Assembly (NCBI GenBank): GCA_002404675.1
Contig: DHKE01000008.1
Span: 1-20,639, forward strand
Source of the DNA: Porphyromonadaceae bacterium UBA4702
GTDB lineage: Bacteria > Bacteroidota > Bacteroidia > Bacteroidales > Muribaculaceae
Reading direction: 5' to 3'
Length of the DNA: 20,639 nt
In this document: positions 7,011 to 15,041 of the stretch, one piece after another
How positions within the stretch are numbered: position 1 is the stretch's first letter
Layout of the letters: the number at the start of each line of letters is the position of its first letter
Notes under the pieces: generated by a model
Databases searched by the model: none
Told to the model about the DNA's origin: nothing
What the model saw: the letters and a program-made list of their open reading frames with translations, nothing else
Position numbers and translations under genes: made by a program

Positions 7011-7529
7011 ATGAACAGACTGCTTGTCATCGTATTGGCGATGCTGCTCCCCTTCATGAAGGGGTATTGCCTGAACCAGGGCGACATCGTCTTCCAAACC
7101 TCCAAGTCCGCCCAGTCCAAGTACATCGCATTGGCGACCGGCTCAATATACACGCACTGCGGCGTGATAGTCAAGGTGAAGGGCAAGGACTATGTGCTGG
7201 AGGCCTCGAAAAAAGTGCAGCTCACGCCGCTGGACAAATGGATTGCCAAGGGGCAGTTCGGTCATTACAAGGTGAGGAAGTGCAACAAACGCAACTTCAA
7301 GGTAAACACCAAAAAGTACCTCAACAAGCCGTATGACACGCAATTCAAGTGGGACAACGCCAAAATGTACTGCTCCGAACTGGTGTACAAGGTCTATCAG
7401 GACAACGGCATAACCCTGTGCAAACTGCGCAAGGTGAAAGACTATCACATCTTCTTTCTCAAGAAGTACATCAAGAAGCGAGGCATAAGCCTGGAGCAGC
7501 TGGTGGTCGCCCCATCGGACTTGCTTTAG
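7011..7529 (+). CDS. Secreted YiiX-like permuted NlpC/P60 cysteine hydrolase
   Basis: The product has 172 residues from the ATG at 7011. An ATG at 6990 is also in frame, but the promoter puts transcription start there, and the 7011 start gives a clean signal peptide (MNRLLVIVLAMLLPFMKG). The mature protein follows the YiiX/YebB-like permuted papain fold: GDIVFQTSKSAQSKYIALAT (24-43), catalytic His49 in YTHCGV, EAS (65-67), LTPLDKWI (71-78), and catalytic Cys121 in YCSELV. Members cleave or transfer amide or ester bonds in the envelope. The exact substrate is unknown, with peptidoglycan peptides or lipids possible. It is probably periplasmic or outer-membrane associated and is transcribed alone. 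Confidence 0.85.
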   Translation: MNRLLVIVLAMLLPFMKGYCLNQGDIVFQTSKSAQSKYIALATGSIYTHCGVIVKVKGKDYVLEASKKVQLTPLDKWIAKGQFGHYKVRKCNKRNFKVNTKKYLNKPYDTQFKWDNAKMYCSELVYKVYQDNGITLCKLRKVKDYHIFFLKKYIKKRGISLEQLVVAPSDLL

Positions 7530-7540
7530 CCCTCCCCATC

Positions 7541-7588
7541 TCTGACTTTTCACGAGAAACAGCCGTTTTCATGTCTGACTTTTCACGA
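7541..7588 (+). repeat. Two 15-bp direct repeats TCTGACTTTTCACGA
   Basis: Identical copies at 7541-7555 and 7574-7588, 33 bases apart, each continuing into a related GAAACAGCCG or AAAGCCG. The second copy contains the palindrome CTTTTCACGAAAAG. The repeats lie directly after the YiiX-like stop codon. Their role is unknown. Confidence 0.55.
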
Positions 7589-7657
7589 AAAGCCGCTACA
7601 CAACAAGCACAACAGCATGACCAACAATCAATTACACCTCATCCACGATATTTTGCC

Positions 7658-7693
7658 AAAGACTTTAAGGTCTCTAATGACCTTAAGGTCTTT
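7658..7693. repeat. Dispersed hairpin repeat (AAAGTCCTTAAGGTC family), copy 1
   Basis: AAAGACTTTAAGGTC, a 6-base loop, then GACCTTAAGGTCTTT: a 15-bp stem with one mismatch. Related hairpins lie at 15876-15910 and 19038-19073. All three are intergenic. This one sits between two genes of the same direction and may act as a terminator for the YiiX-like gene, although it has no long T run. Confidence 0.7.
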
Positions 7694-7766
7694 AGATGAG
7701 TACTCCAATCACGCAAATTATGCTGGCTTGATTGATGACTGCCGGGCGCATAAATAAAGCATACGG

Positions 7767-7797
7767 TTTGCCGACTGACTTTTATTTTATACCTTTG
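7767..7797 (+). promoter_or_regulatory. Promoter of the MORN-like membrane protein gene
   Basis: TTTG (7767-7770), 19 bases, TACCTTTG (7790-7797). The gene starts 27 bases downstream, so the leader is about 20 bases. Confidence 0.75.
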
Positions 7798-7823
7798 CAG
7801 CGTCAATCAACTGAATTGAAACG

Positions 7824-8351
7824 ATGAACGACAACACTGACCGATATTACGAAATGCCGCCGGAGATGCCGCCGCTCCCTTCCGGCACAGGACGCAAAGC
7901 GTCAGAAACAACCGCCGCTGACCTGGCTCCGGCGAACAAGAGGAGAAACGTGCTGCTGTGGGTGATACCCGTGTGTGTGGCGCTTGTTGCCGGCATAGCG
8001 GCTCTGTGCTGGTATCTGCTCACGCCCTCGCAACAGCCTCCCGTCATCGAGAAGGAGGGTTCTGCCTCGTCAAAATACTATTCCGCGCTCGACCCGCAGA
8101 AGCCGCAGGGAACAGCGACGCAGCTCAGCTACGGCGAATGGGACGGCGAAATACGCCTCAACCAGCCTCACGGCCAGGGGACGCTCACCTTCACCAAGCA
8201 ACGCCTCATCAGCCAGTTTGACCCACAAGCGCGTGTGGCGCACCCGGGCGACTACATCATCGGCGAATATGACACCGGACAGCTGGTACGCGGACGACTG
8301 TACCGCACAGACGGACACGCCGAGGACATCATAATTCCCGACAGGCAGTAA
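7824..8351 (+). CDS. Single-pass membrane protein with MORN-like repeats
   Basis: This 175-residue protein has a proline-rich, probably disordered N-terminus (1-38), a basic stop NKRR (38-41), and one transmembrane helix (about 42-66). The outer part carries two short blocks that resemble MORN repeats, YGEWDGEIRLNQPHGQGTLTF (103-123) and GDYIIGEYDTGQLVRGRLY (142-160). With the basic residues before the helix, the MORN-like part is expected in the periplasm. I do not recognise a named family. MORN repeats are general contact modules, so a scaffold role is only a guess. It has its own promoter and faces the convergent lipoprotein gene across a shared hairpin. Confidence 0.75.
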   Translation: MNDNTDRYYEMPPEMPPLPSGTGRKASETTAADLAPANKRRNVLLWVIPVCVALVAGIAALCWYLLTPSQQPPVIEKEGSASSKYYSALDPQKPQGTATQLSYGEWDGEIRLNQPHGQGTLTFTKQRLISQFDPQARVAHPGDYIIGEYDTGQLVRGRLYRTDGHAEDIIIPDRQ

Positions 8352-8375
8352 CCCAAGCACTGACATACACATACG

Positions 8376-8414
8376 AAAGACCGCCCGCGAGCATCTCTGC
8401 CACGGACGGTCTTT
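8376..8414. terminator. Bidirectional terminator between convergent genes
   Basis: AAAGACCG (8376-8383) pairs with CGGTCTTT (8407-8414) around a 23-base loop. A short T or A run at each edge allows it to serve both the gene ending at 8351 and the minus-strand gene ending at 8440. Confidence 0.65.
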
Positions 8415-8439
8415 GTTCGTTTGCGCTGCTGCTATGCCT

Positions 8440-8910
8440 TTACCACGGCACGCGGTCGGTGTACTCATACACATAGGTCTGCACACCGTAATAGTCGTTC
8501 CACTGCAGCCACAGCTCGTCGCCGTAACCGCTGTCGCGGAACCAGTAGTTCATATCCAGCCGGTCGCCGTTCTCGTATACCAGCGTCAGCACACTCGCCG
8601 GCGAGCCGTAGACATCGCGGCACCAGTATGCCGTGCGCTCGGCGTAGAGGCTGCCCCAGTCGTCATACTCGTAGTAGCGTCCGCGACCGCCGCCGTAGAA
8701 CTCCAGGTAGTTCGCCTCCTCATAGCGCACCGGGATGCCGTTGGCCTCACAGAGCCGCCATGTGCCGTTCAGGTACTGGTCATAATAATAGTCGTTGTAT
8801 GCCGGCGGGTCGTAAGGAAACCAGTCGTCCTCGATACACGACGACAGCCCTGCCGACATCACCACTGCCAGCACTGACATCCATATAAGTCTGAAGTACT
8901 TTTTGTTCAT
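8440..8910 (-). CDS. Small aromatic-rich lipoprotein, function unknown
   Basis: The product has 156 residues from the ATG at 8910 (a TTG six bases upstream is less likely). The signal peptide MNKKYFRLIWMSVLAVVMSA ends in a lipobox LSSC with Cys25. The next residues IEDDW are acidic, as in the lipoprotein export signal that sends Bacteroidota lipoproteins to the cell surface, so a surface location is plausible. The mature part is very rich in Tyr, Trp, Asp and Gly. From residue 48 (LNGTWRLCEANGIPV) it resembles small lipocalin-like beta barrels, with alternating strands to the C-terminus. I cannot assign a function. No consensus promoter is clear upstream. Confidence 0.75.
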   Translation of the reverse strand: MNKKYFRLIWMSVLAVVMSAGLSSCIEDDWFPYDPPAYNDYYYDQYLNGTWRLCEANGIPVRYEEANYLEFYGGGRGRYYEYDDWGSLYAERTAYWCRDVYGSPASVLTLVYENGDRLDMNYWFRDSGYGDELWLQWNDYYGVQTYVYEYTDRVPW

Positions 8911-8940
8911 AAGCAATTACATATTAATTAGATATATGAC

Positions 8941-8978
8941 AACAGGCAGGCACGGAGTTTAAGCCGCGTCTGCCTGTT
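8941..8978. terminator. Possible terminator hairpin after the capsid cassette
   Basis: AACAGGCAG (8941-8949) pairs with CTGCCTGTT (8970-8978) around a 20-base loop. It follows the last cassette gene by about 30 bases on the minus strand. The T run (TTTT) is on the plus-strand side, so its efficiency for the cassette is uncertain. Confidence 0.45.
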
Positions 8979-9009
8979 TTAACGGAGCAATTGCGATTTT
9001 AGTTTACTT

Positions 9010-11511
9010 TCACCCGATTATTTCAAATCCGTATGCCGAAATAGCCGGGATTTGCCCTCGGGCGACGATGCGAAGACGGTTGCAACGCACCTGGCCGAAC
9101 AGAGCCGGGTCGGGAAGGATGAACGGCAAGCTCACCGTCTCGCGGATGTCACCCTTGACTGCGGCGCGGGTCAGCAGCTCGCCCTCGCAGTCATCGGGGA
9201 AACCGGCAGTGTGCGGAGGCAATGCCCGCACTTCCACCGTCGCGTCCACGCCGCTGCCAGACAACCCCAGCAGAAGGCCGCACAGTCCGCCGCGAGCAAG
9301 GGACACCACCGGCGACTGCCACTCCGCCTCCATACGCTGCCCGGCGCGTCCGGGAGCGCATACGCGGCTGATGACGTATGCCATTTCCGGGTCGCGTGTG
9401 AGCGTGATGCCCAGCATGGCATCGCCTGCGGCGAAGGTGGCATCGGGAGTGTATGTGCTCAGGCTGCCATGCACCTGGCCGTCGCCCATGTCATCGACAG
9501 CAATCACCAGCGACTGCCGTGGCGCAGCGACCGATTTGCCGGGCATCACCCACACTTCGCCCAGACGGCTGTGCGCCGCAACGCGGCTGTCAGGAGGCAG
9601 GCCGCGCAGCACCGTCTCGACGCGCGAATCGCGCAGCCGCAGCAGCGTGCCGCTGTCTGTGAGCGCCCACACGCCATCCTCGGCTGACGAGACGTGGCTG
9701 CGGCGGCTCGCTATGCTCCGCGAGACAGGGCGGCAGTTGACGTGCCGCCCCTCTATATCATGCGTCAACGCCGTTATCCCCGTGTCGGAAAACAGGTACA
9801 CATACTGGCGCGTATACGCTCCGCCGCCGCTCTGCTGTGCGCGTATGTGCGAGATGTGCCCGCCGGCGTATGGGGTGCTGCTCGCCTCGACAAACGGGTT
9901 GCCGCGGCGCATCGTCAACAGCGTGCCGTCCACATACACGTCGCCCGACGTGTCCCCAGAGTAAGCCGTCGCCACATACACCCTCTGCAGTGCCAGAGCC
10001 TCCGTAGACACCGCAGGGACGTATGCCGCGTTCTCGCCGCGAGGCGCACGCTGCATCTGCCATGTCTGCTCATAGACACGGCCGTCCTCATACTCAAGCG
10101 AGACGACCACCGACACAGCGGAACTGTCGGGATACCACAGCATCGGGAGTATCATGCCGTCGTCGGCACGCACCTCACCCTCGGCTACCACTGTCGCGCC
10201 TCCGCGCAGCGAGTGCAGCCGCACAGCGACACGGCATTTGGCGGTTGTGGTCGCCCGCTCCTCACCCTGCGGCAACTCGGGCTGCGGATAGCGGCGGGTG
10301 TAGCCCGCCAGGTGCAGGAAACCGCCGTGGCCCTCCAGTGCAGAGGCTTTCACCACAAAGCGGCTGCGTGCCTCCGCAGCCAGAATCTCCGCCTCGCCTT
10401 CGGCTTCGCTGCGCGGGTGCAGCGGCATGACCGAAGCCATGCCGGCTGCACACTCCACAGTCCCGGCGCACACATATCCGTCGGCGGTCAGGGCTGCCGT
10501 CAGCGTCGCGTCATCGGAATATGCGGGCTGCGCCCACAGCGTGTTCTTGCCTGACACCGACGTGTACGAGGCTCGTCCTGCCCCGCCGGTCGCAGCGCAA
10601 TGCTCACGGCTCACCCACACCTCGACCGCACGCACCACATCGCCCCATGCCGCCAGCCCTGACGTGTCGACGCCGATGCGCAGACGGTACGACGGCACTT
10701 CGATGTCTGTCGCTGCCGTACCGGTGAAACCGCTGTCGCCGCTTACGAGCGGCAAGCCCACGCGGCGGTTGGCGACAAAAGCGCACGGAGCCACGAGATG
10801 AGGCGCGGAGAGGTGCATCAGCGTGCCGTCCCACAGACGCACTGCCAGCCGCACCACTACAGGGGCTGTCCATACTCCGGCATCAGCGGCTCGCTGCCGC
10901 GCCTCCTTCTCGGCAGTCGCGACAGCGGCATTGACTTGCTGCACCACCCTGTCAGGCACACCCTGCCGCATATCGGCGACCGGCTCGGCAAACGCCTGCG
11001 CCGCCACAGTGGCTTTGAACGGCACGCCCTCAACGCTCTCCACGCTGAACGGCGGCATTTCGGGTACAGTGTCAAGCCATACGTAGGCGCGGCGCGAGCG
11101 GTTCCACAGCACATAATGCAGCTGCGACGCGGAGTCGGAGACGACCACGAAATCGCCAACACGGGCGGCAAGACAGACACCGGGAGGCATCACGCCGAGC
11201 CGCTTGTCCAACATCGCCACATTTCCGTCGGCATCAACGCTGATCTCCACGCGCAGACACCCCTCCATGTCAAGCGTGAACACGTATGTCTCCCCGTCGC
11301 GAGTGTCGGCAAACACCGGGAAATGCCCGCACCGCGCCAGCTCCTGCGGCTCGGGCAGACCCTCGAGCGTCCCGGTGATGCGGCTGCGCATATTGACGCA
11401 CCTGTCGCCGTCGCGTGTCAGCAGGCACAGCGACCGGTCCTCGACAGTTGCCGACTGCGCTGTCGGCAACACTGGCAGCGAGGCACTGCGCAGGTCACTG
11501 CTGCGCCGCAT
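9010..11511 (-). CDS. Large tail-nozzle or stabilisation-like phage structural protein
   Basis: This 833-residue protein starts at the ATG at 11511 (a GTG three bases earlier is possible) and overlaps the portal gene by 17 bases. It has no signal peptide and is almost all beta structure. Blocks such as ETYVFTLDMEGCLRVEI, DFVVVSDSASQLHYVLW, RQYVYLFSDTGITALTHDI, DGVWALTDSGTLLRLRD and LGEVWVMPGK look like beta-propeller blades. This is the pattern of podovirus tail tubular B/nozzle and P22-type stabilisation proteins, which close the portal exit. The C-terminal part (about 740-833) resembles a beta sandwich (SLPFILPDPALFGQVRCNRLRI). The assignment rests on fold pattern, size and position after the portal, not on a recognised signature. 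Confidence 0.6.
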   Translation of the reverse strand: MRRSSDLRSASLPVLPTAQSATVEDRSLCLLTRDGDRCVNMRSRITGTLEGLPEPQELARCGHFPVFADTRDGETYVFTLDMEGCLRVEISVDADGNVAMLDKRLGVMPPGVCLAARVGDFVVVSDSASQLHYVLWNRSRRAYVWLDTVPEMPPFSVESVEGVPFKATVAAQAFAEPVADMRQGVPDRVVQQVNAAVATAEKEARQRAADAGVWTAPVVVRLAVRLWDGTLMHLSAPHLVAPCAFVANRRVGLPLVSGDSGFTGTAATDIEVPSYRLRIGVDTSGLAAWGDVVRAVEVWVSREHCAATGGAGRASYTSVSGKNTLWAQPAYSDDATLTAALTADGYVCAGTVECAAGMASVMPLHPRSEAEGEAEILAAEARSRFVVKASALEGHGGFLHLAGYTRRYPQPELPQGEERATTTAKCRVAVRLHSLRGGATVVAEGEVRADDGMILPMLWYPDSSAVSVVVSLEYEDGRVYEQTWQMQRAPRGENAAYVPAVSTEALALQRVYVATAYSGDTSGDVYVDGTLLTMRRGNPFVEASSTPYAGGHISHIRAQQSGGGAYTRQYVYLFSDTGITALTHDIEGRHVNCRPVSRSIASRRSHVSSAEDGVWALTDSGTLLRLRDSRVETVLRGLPPDSRVAAHSRLGEVWVMPGKSVAAPRQSLVIAVDDMGDGQVHGSLSTYTPDATFAAGDAMLGITLTRDPEMAYVISRVCAPGRAGQRMEAEWQSPVVSLARGGLCGLLLGLSGSGVDATVEVRALPPHTAGFPDDCEGELLTRAAVKGDIRETVSLPFILPDPALFGQVRCNRLRIVARGQIPAISAYGFEIIG

Positions 11512-12913
11512 CACACACCCCCTTTCCGTCGCCGCGCAACGTGTCGCGGTAGCCGATGAACGCCTGAAACGAGGCGAGTATGTCGAGCAACGACACCATC
11601 TCGTTCTCCATCTGGCGGCGCAGCATGTCCGCGCTGTTGGCGTTGACCCCCTTGCCGTCGCCCGCGAATGCAGTGCCGGAAATCTTGCCGAACAGGTCGA
11701 GCTGCATCTTCAGCATCTCGGACGCGCCGGCCGACGTGCCGCCCGAGTCTATCTGCACCGGCGTGATGTTCTTCGAGTTGCGCACGAAGGGTATAATGCT
11801 GCCGGGCTTGCCCCACAGCTGCCGCATCCCCTTCCAGTCCATGCCCACAGGCAGCTGGTCAGTCGGAAAAAGCAGCACTCCCTTGGCGGAAAACCGCAGC
11901 ACCTCGTCGAGCAGCGACATCAGGCGGTTGACGTAGTGCTGCTGCGACATGACATCCTCGACGAGCGAATGTATCTCGCCGTCAATCATCGGGTAGCACC
12001 TCACCGCAAGCGACGGACGCGCACCCTCGGGCAGCACTTCGCTGTCAAGCACGTCACCCTCCGCAGTCAGCCATGCATGCTGCCACACGTCTGCCACGTC
12101 AGGGAGGCACAGCAATGCCTCGCGTCCCTCGGCAGCGCGGCGTATGTTCAGGTCGCGTATACGTCCCCGCGTGCCGTCGTCGCCTCCTGCCGCCACATAC
12201 GTCCCGTTCTCGAGATCGTGGATACGCAACAGGCTGCGCGGAGTGCGCCGCCACACCTCGACGACACGCACCTTGCCCCCGGCGGCGATGTCAAACTGCA
12301 CGTCCTTGCACTCGGCAAACAGAGGTGTGTCCTCGCGGCTCGCGAGGCGGTGCGCCAACGCTGCCAGCTCCGCGAAGCGGCGGTTGCCGCCACGGCTGAA
12401 GCGGCGCAGCATCTCCGTCACCGGCATGTCGTGCAGCACGCCCAGCATACGGCAGTCGCTGATGTCCTCGCGCTCACAGTGCGACAGGAACACACGCGAT
12501 GGGCTAATGTTGACCACGCCCGCCGGGGTGACCCGTTGCGCCACAAACCCGGAGATGAGGAACTCCTCAAGCGCACGGGCATCGTTCATGCCTTCTGGGG
12601 AACTGGCAGCGAGGGCGCGGCGGAACGATGCCTCCTCGCCACCCTCGCCTGTGTCGCGCATGCTGCACAGGTAACGCCACTTCCCCACCACCGTCTTGAT
12701 GAGCTGGCGCGTCAGGTTGTTGGTTATGGGGACATTCCCCTGCTCCGTGAGGTACTGCCCTTCAGTCACCACACGGCCGTTGTGCAGCACCAGCTCCCGT
12801 CCCCACTGCCGCCCGTAGGCATAGTCCATGCACAGGCGGCGACGGCTGCGGAATGATGCCATGCCGTCCCAGTGACGGCGGCACTCCGCCAGCAGTTTCT
12901 TGTTCTTTTCCAT
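11495..12913 (-). CDS. Phage portal protein, P22/podovirus type
   Basis: The 472-residue product shows the N-terminal pattern of podovirus portals: an early helix, YGRQWG (33-38), then VPITNNLTRQLIKTVVGKWR (61-80), equivalent to the GxQW and NxIxxxVxxVxG segments of the P22-like family. The C-terminal half has long helices (VEDVMSQQHYVNRLMSLLDE and ASEMLKMQLDLFGKISGTAF) as expected for the stem, wing and crown. Portals form the dodecameric ring through which DNA enters the head, and they normally dock a terminase, which is absent here. The length is shorter than P22 gp1 (about 725) but fits portals of smaller podoviruses. A purine-rich site (AGAGGAAA) lies about 12 bases before the ATG, better than most starts in this window. 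Confidence 0.75.
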   Translation of the reverse strand: MEKNKKLLAECRRHWDGMASFRSRRRLCMDYAYGRQWGRELVLHNGRVVTEGQYLTEQGNVPITNNLTRQLIKTVVGKWRYLCSMRDTGEGGEEASFRRALAASSPEGMNDARALEEFLISGFVAQRVTPAGVVNISPSRVFLSHCEREDISDCRMLGVLHDMPVTEMLRRFSRGGNRRFAELAALAHRLASREDTPLFAECKDVQFDIAAGGKVRVVEVWRRTPRSLLRIHDLENGTYVAAGGDDGTRGRIRDLNIRRAAEGREALLCLPDVADVWQHAWLTAEGDVLDSEVLPEGARPSLAVRCYPMIDGEIHSLVEDVMSQQHYVNRLMSLLDEVLRFSAKGVLLFPTDQLPVGMDWKGMRQLWGKPGSIIPFVRNSKNITPVQIDSGGTSAGASEMLKMQLDLFGKISGTAFAGDGKGVNANSADMLRRQMENEMVSLLDILASFQAFIGYRDTLRGDGKGVCDAAQQ

Positions 12914-12945
12914 AGTGATATATTTCCTCTTAGATATTGTAAATG

Positions 12946-13539
12946 TCAGTGTATCAGCAGCTGCGACTGCCGCAGCAGCGTCGTGTCAAGTATGTACGTC
13001 CCTTTGGGCGGACGCACCACCATCTCCAGACTGTCGATTTTCGGCACAGCCGTCGAGGGTGGCATCGCCGCGCCGTTGTCGGCGGTTGCCGAGGCCTGTG
13101 CCTGTGACGGCGGCTCGAGGCCGTGCACCTCGATGCGTCCGGGACGGCGCAGCACCACCGGCTCGTCAACTGTGGCGCGGGTCAGGCGGTTGCGCTGCAA
13201 TCGCGCCACGGCGGAGTATGCCGAATAACACTCCACCTCGTCGCACGCCCATTCGTGCATACGCACCGACACCAGGCGCACGCCGCGCTCCGGCAGGTCT
13301 ATCTGCGCCGCGTTGTCAGAGATGTAGCGGCACGACACCTCGTCCTTCATGTCCTCGACCGGCAGCCGCTCCACCGGCGCGTTGGCGAGAAGGTCGTCAT
13401 ACCAGCTGTCGATGTCGGCGAGCAGCTTACGGTCCAGCTCCGTCATGTCCTCCTCGCCCACCACTGCCGCCGACGCTTTCAGCCCCAGGCGGCGTTTCCA
13501 ATATGTGAGCATTTCGCTCTCCGTGTAAGTTCTAAGCAT
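12946..13539 (-). CDS. Connector-like protein of the capsid cassette
   Basis: The product has 197 residues from the ATG at 13539. A longer frame starts at 13662, but that would add a Cys/Arg-rich stretch encoded by an intergenic repeat. Residues 1-55 are helical and charged (TESEMLTYWKRRLG, EEDMTELDRKLLADIDSWYDDLL). The remainder is beta-rich, with a disordered Ala/Pro/Ser segment (about 140-165) and a final strand segment IDSLEMVVRPPKGTYILDTTLL. I do not recognise a named family. Its size, its position between capsid and portal genes and the 32-base gap to the portal suggest a head-tail connector or neck protein. Confidence 0.55.
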   Translation of the reverse strand: MLRTYTESEMLTYWKRRLGLKASAAVVGEEDMTELDRKLLADIDSWYDDLLANAPVERLPVEDMKDEVSCRYISDNAAQIDLPERGVRLVSVRMHEWACDEVECYSAYSAVARLQRNRLTRATVDEPVVLRRPGRIEVHGLEPPSQAQASATADNGAAMPPSTAVPKIDSLEMVVRPPKGTYILDTTLLRQSQLLIH

Positions 13540-13723
13540 AGTGTTGTCGTGAAAAGTGCCGCCCGGCAGTGCGGCATGATTGGTGCAGAAAATGTAGGGA
13601 CGCACCCTGCGTACGTCCGAGCGTGCGTCCGAGCGTGTGCAGCCAAGGCAGGGACACGGCATGCCGTGTCCGCAACCAAATCACTGTATTTCAATCACTT
13701 TTACACCGCCGGGCAGCGGTCGG
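13540..13723. repeat. Intergenic repeat block inside the capsid cassette
   Basis: This 184-bp gap between the capsid and connector genes holds a 12-bp tandem repeat (CGTCCGAGCGTG twice, 13614-13637) and a perfect 20-bp palindrome (GGACACGGCATGCCGTGTCC, 13652-13671). The flank AGCCAAG(N2)AGG and the flank GTGTCCGCAACCAAATCACTG match those of the copies near the left window end (1-135). No gene is visible here. The palindrome could form a strong RNA hairpin and lower expression of the three downstream genes relative to the capsid gene. Confidence 0.7.
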
Positions 13724-14938
13724 TCATTGAGCTACAATTCTCGCGTGGGCATCAGGATAGCGCAGCGTCAGGCAGCTCGCCTCCGTCAGCACTATCGCCT
13801 CCGTGTTGCGCTGGCCGCTGCCGCGCAAGTCGAGGCGGTCGGCACGGAACGGAATGAACACGTGCTTCTGGATATACTCCGGGTCGATGACGATGCCGTT
13901 GCCCGCCTGGCCCATGACGTCGAATATGTCGCTGTAAACCACATACAGACGGCCGAACTTGGAGCAGAGTTCCGAGAAGTCGATGCCCCAGCGCGTCACA
14001 CTCTCACGCGAGGTGATCACGCGCGTCGCCTCCAACTTGTTGATTGCCGTGATCAGCTCGCTGCCGGCTATCAGCACCTTGCGGCGAGAACCCGAATTTT
14101 CGGTGAACGCCTCGCGGAGCATGTCTATCAGCGACTCGGTCGAGAAGGTAGTCAGATCCACGCGGATGGTCTTGCCGGCCTGCGACCACACCCCCTCGGT
14201 TATGGTCACGTTCTCACCCTTCACCGGGTCATAGAGCTTGCACTTCGTGCCGAAGAGGAACTGCTTCTCCATCCCCATGCGCATGTCATAGATCGCCGCC
14301 TCCTGCTGGTCGGTAAACTCCCAGCCGATAGCCTTGTGCGAATCGCGCATCACCACGCTCTGCTCTATCTGCTGCTTGAAGATCTGGCACAGGTTGGTGC
14401 GGCGGTGCGGAAGCACCGCAAACTGCGGCGACTGCACGTCGAGCTGCGTGGCGGCGCGTCCCATGCGTATCGCCTCTACGTCAGGGAGCTTCGTGAGGTC
14501 GAGCTTAGCCGGCAATATCACGTCAAGCGTCTCCTCACCCTTTGCCATGACATAGCCGGTGTAGCGGCTGTCGCCCACGGCGAGGCTCATCGTGTCTGAC
14601 ACCTCGAAGGCCTCCGGCTCGCCCACCGCCAGCCGCACGCGCTGCATGCCGCCGTCCAGGTCGCTCACCTTCGTAGCCTCCTTGACCGTTGCACGGTCTA
14701 TGCGAGTGTCTACCGAATAGTAGTCCACCTCCATAGAGCTGACCGGGCGCGTATGCCCAAGGCGGCTGATCTGGTCGAGAGGGGTCGCCATCGGGCGTAT
14801 CTTGACTATCTTGCCGTCGATGTCATTGGTCAACAGGCCGGGCGATGCCGCGTCTGCGAGGTCGGTGGTCAGCGGTGCGCCGCTGATGTGCTTGCCCAGG
14901 GTAGTTCCGGACACGAAAGAATTTTTGTTTTCTGCCAT
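13724..14938 (-). CDS. Major capsid protein, HK97-fold, SU10/DUF5309-like
   Basis: This 404-residue protein fits the SU10-type major capsid family (DUF5309) in length and layout. Residues 40-90 (IRPMATPLDQISRLGHTRPVSSMEVDYYSVDTR) look like the N-arm leading to the E-loop. Residues 180-232 form the helical part (QIFKQQIEQSVVMRDSHKAIGWEFTDQQEAAIYDMRMGMEKQFLFGTK). KVLIAGSELITAINKL (287-302), RLYVVYSDIFDVMG (330-343), and IVIDPEYIQKHVFIPFRADRL with LTLRYPDAHARI (349-401) are typical of the A-domain and C-terminus. The last segment, where a receptor-like patch ends in NPxAH in many relatives, reads YPDAH here. It should assemble hexamers and pentamers of a virus-like shell. I recognise the pattern by eye; a structure comparison has not been run. 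Confidence 0.75.
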   Translation of the reverse strand: MAENKNSFVSGTTLGKHISGAPLTTDLADAASPGLLTNDIDGKIVKIRPMATPLDQISRLGHTRPVSSMEVDYYSVDTRIDRATVKEATKVSDLDGGMQRVRLAVGEPEAFEVSDTMSLAVGDSRYTGYVMAKGEETLDVILPAKLDLTKLPDVEAIRMGRAATQLDVQSPQFAVLPHRRTNLCQIFKQQIEQSVVMRDSHKAIGWEFTDQQEAAIYDMRMGMEKQFLFGTKCKLYDPVKGENVTITEGVWSQAGKTIRVDLTTFSTESLIDMLREAFTENSGSRRKVLIAGSELITAINKLEATRVITSRESVTRWGIDFSELCSKFGRLYVVYSDIFDVMGQAGNGIVIDPEYIQKHVFIPFRADRLDLRGSGQRNTEAIVLTEASCLTLRYPDAHARIVAQ

Positions 14939-15041
14939 AATAGTGATAATTTGAAAATTGATGATTTGTAATTGTTTTGTCTCTCTTGTTTTTCAGGTCG
15001 TCAGGGGCAGCCGAAAGCCCCCTCACAGGACAGTCTGTCCC

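Noticed and set aside
7541..7588. CRISPR-like array
   Set aside because: Only two 15-bp repeats with one short spacer are present, with no cas genes. No array of regularly spaced repeats exists anywhere in the window.
13540..13662. N-terminal extension of the connector-like protein, with several Cys residues
   Set aside because: This stretch is encoded by the intergenic repeat block, and the ATG at 13539 gives a more usual phage protein start.
9052..14599. Long plus-strand open frames opposite the capsid cassette
   Set aside because: They are antisense shadows caused by high GC content. They have no promoters, their translations are rich in Arg, His and Pro, and the minus-strand products show real protein patterns.
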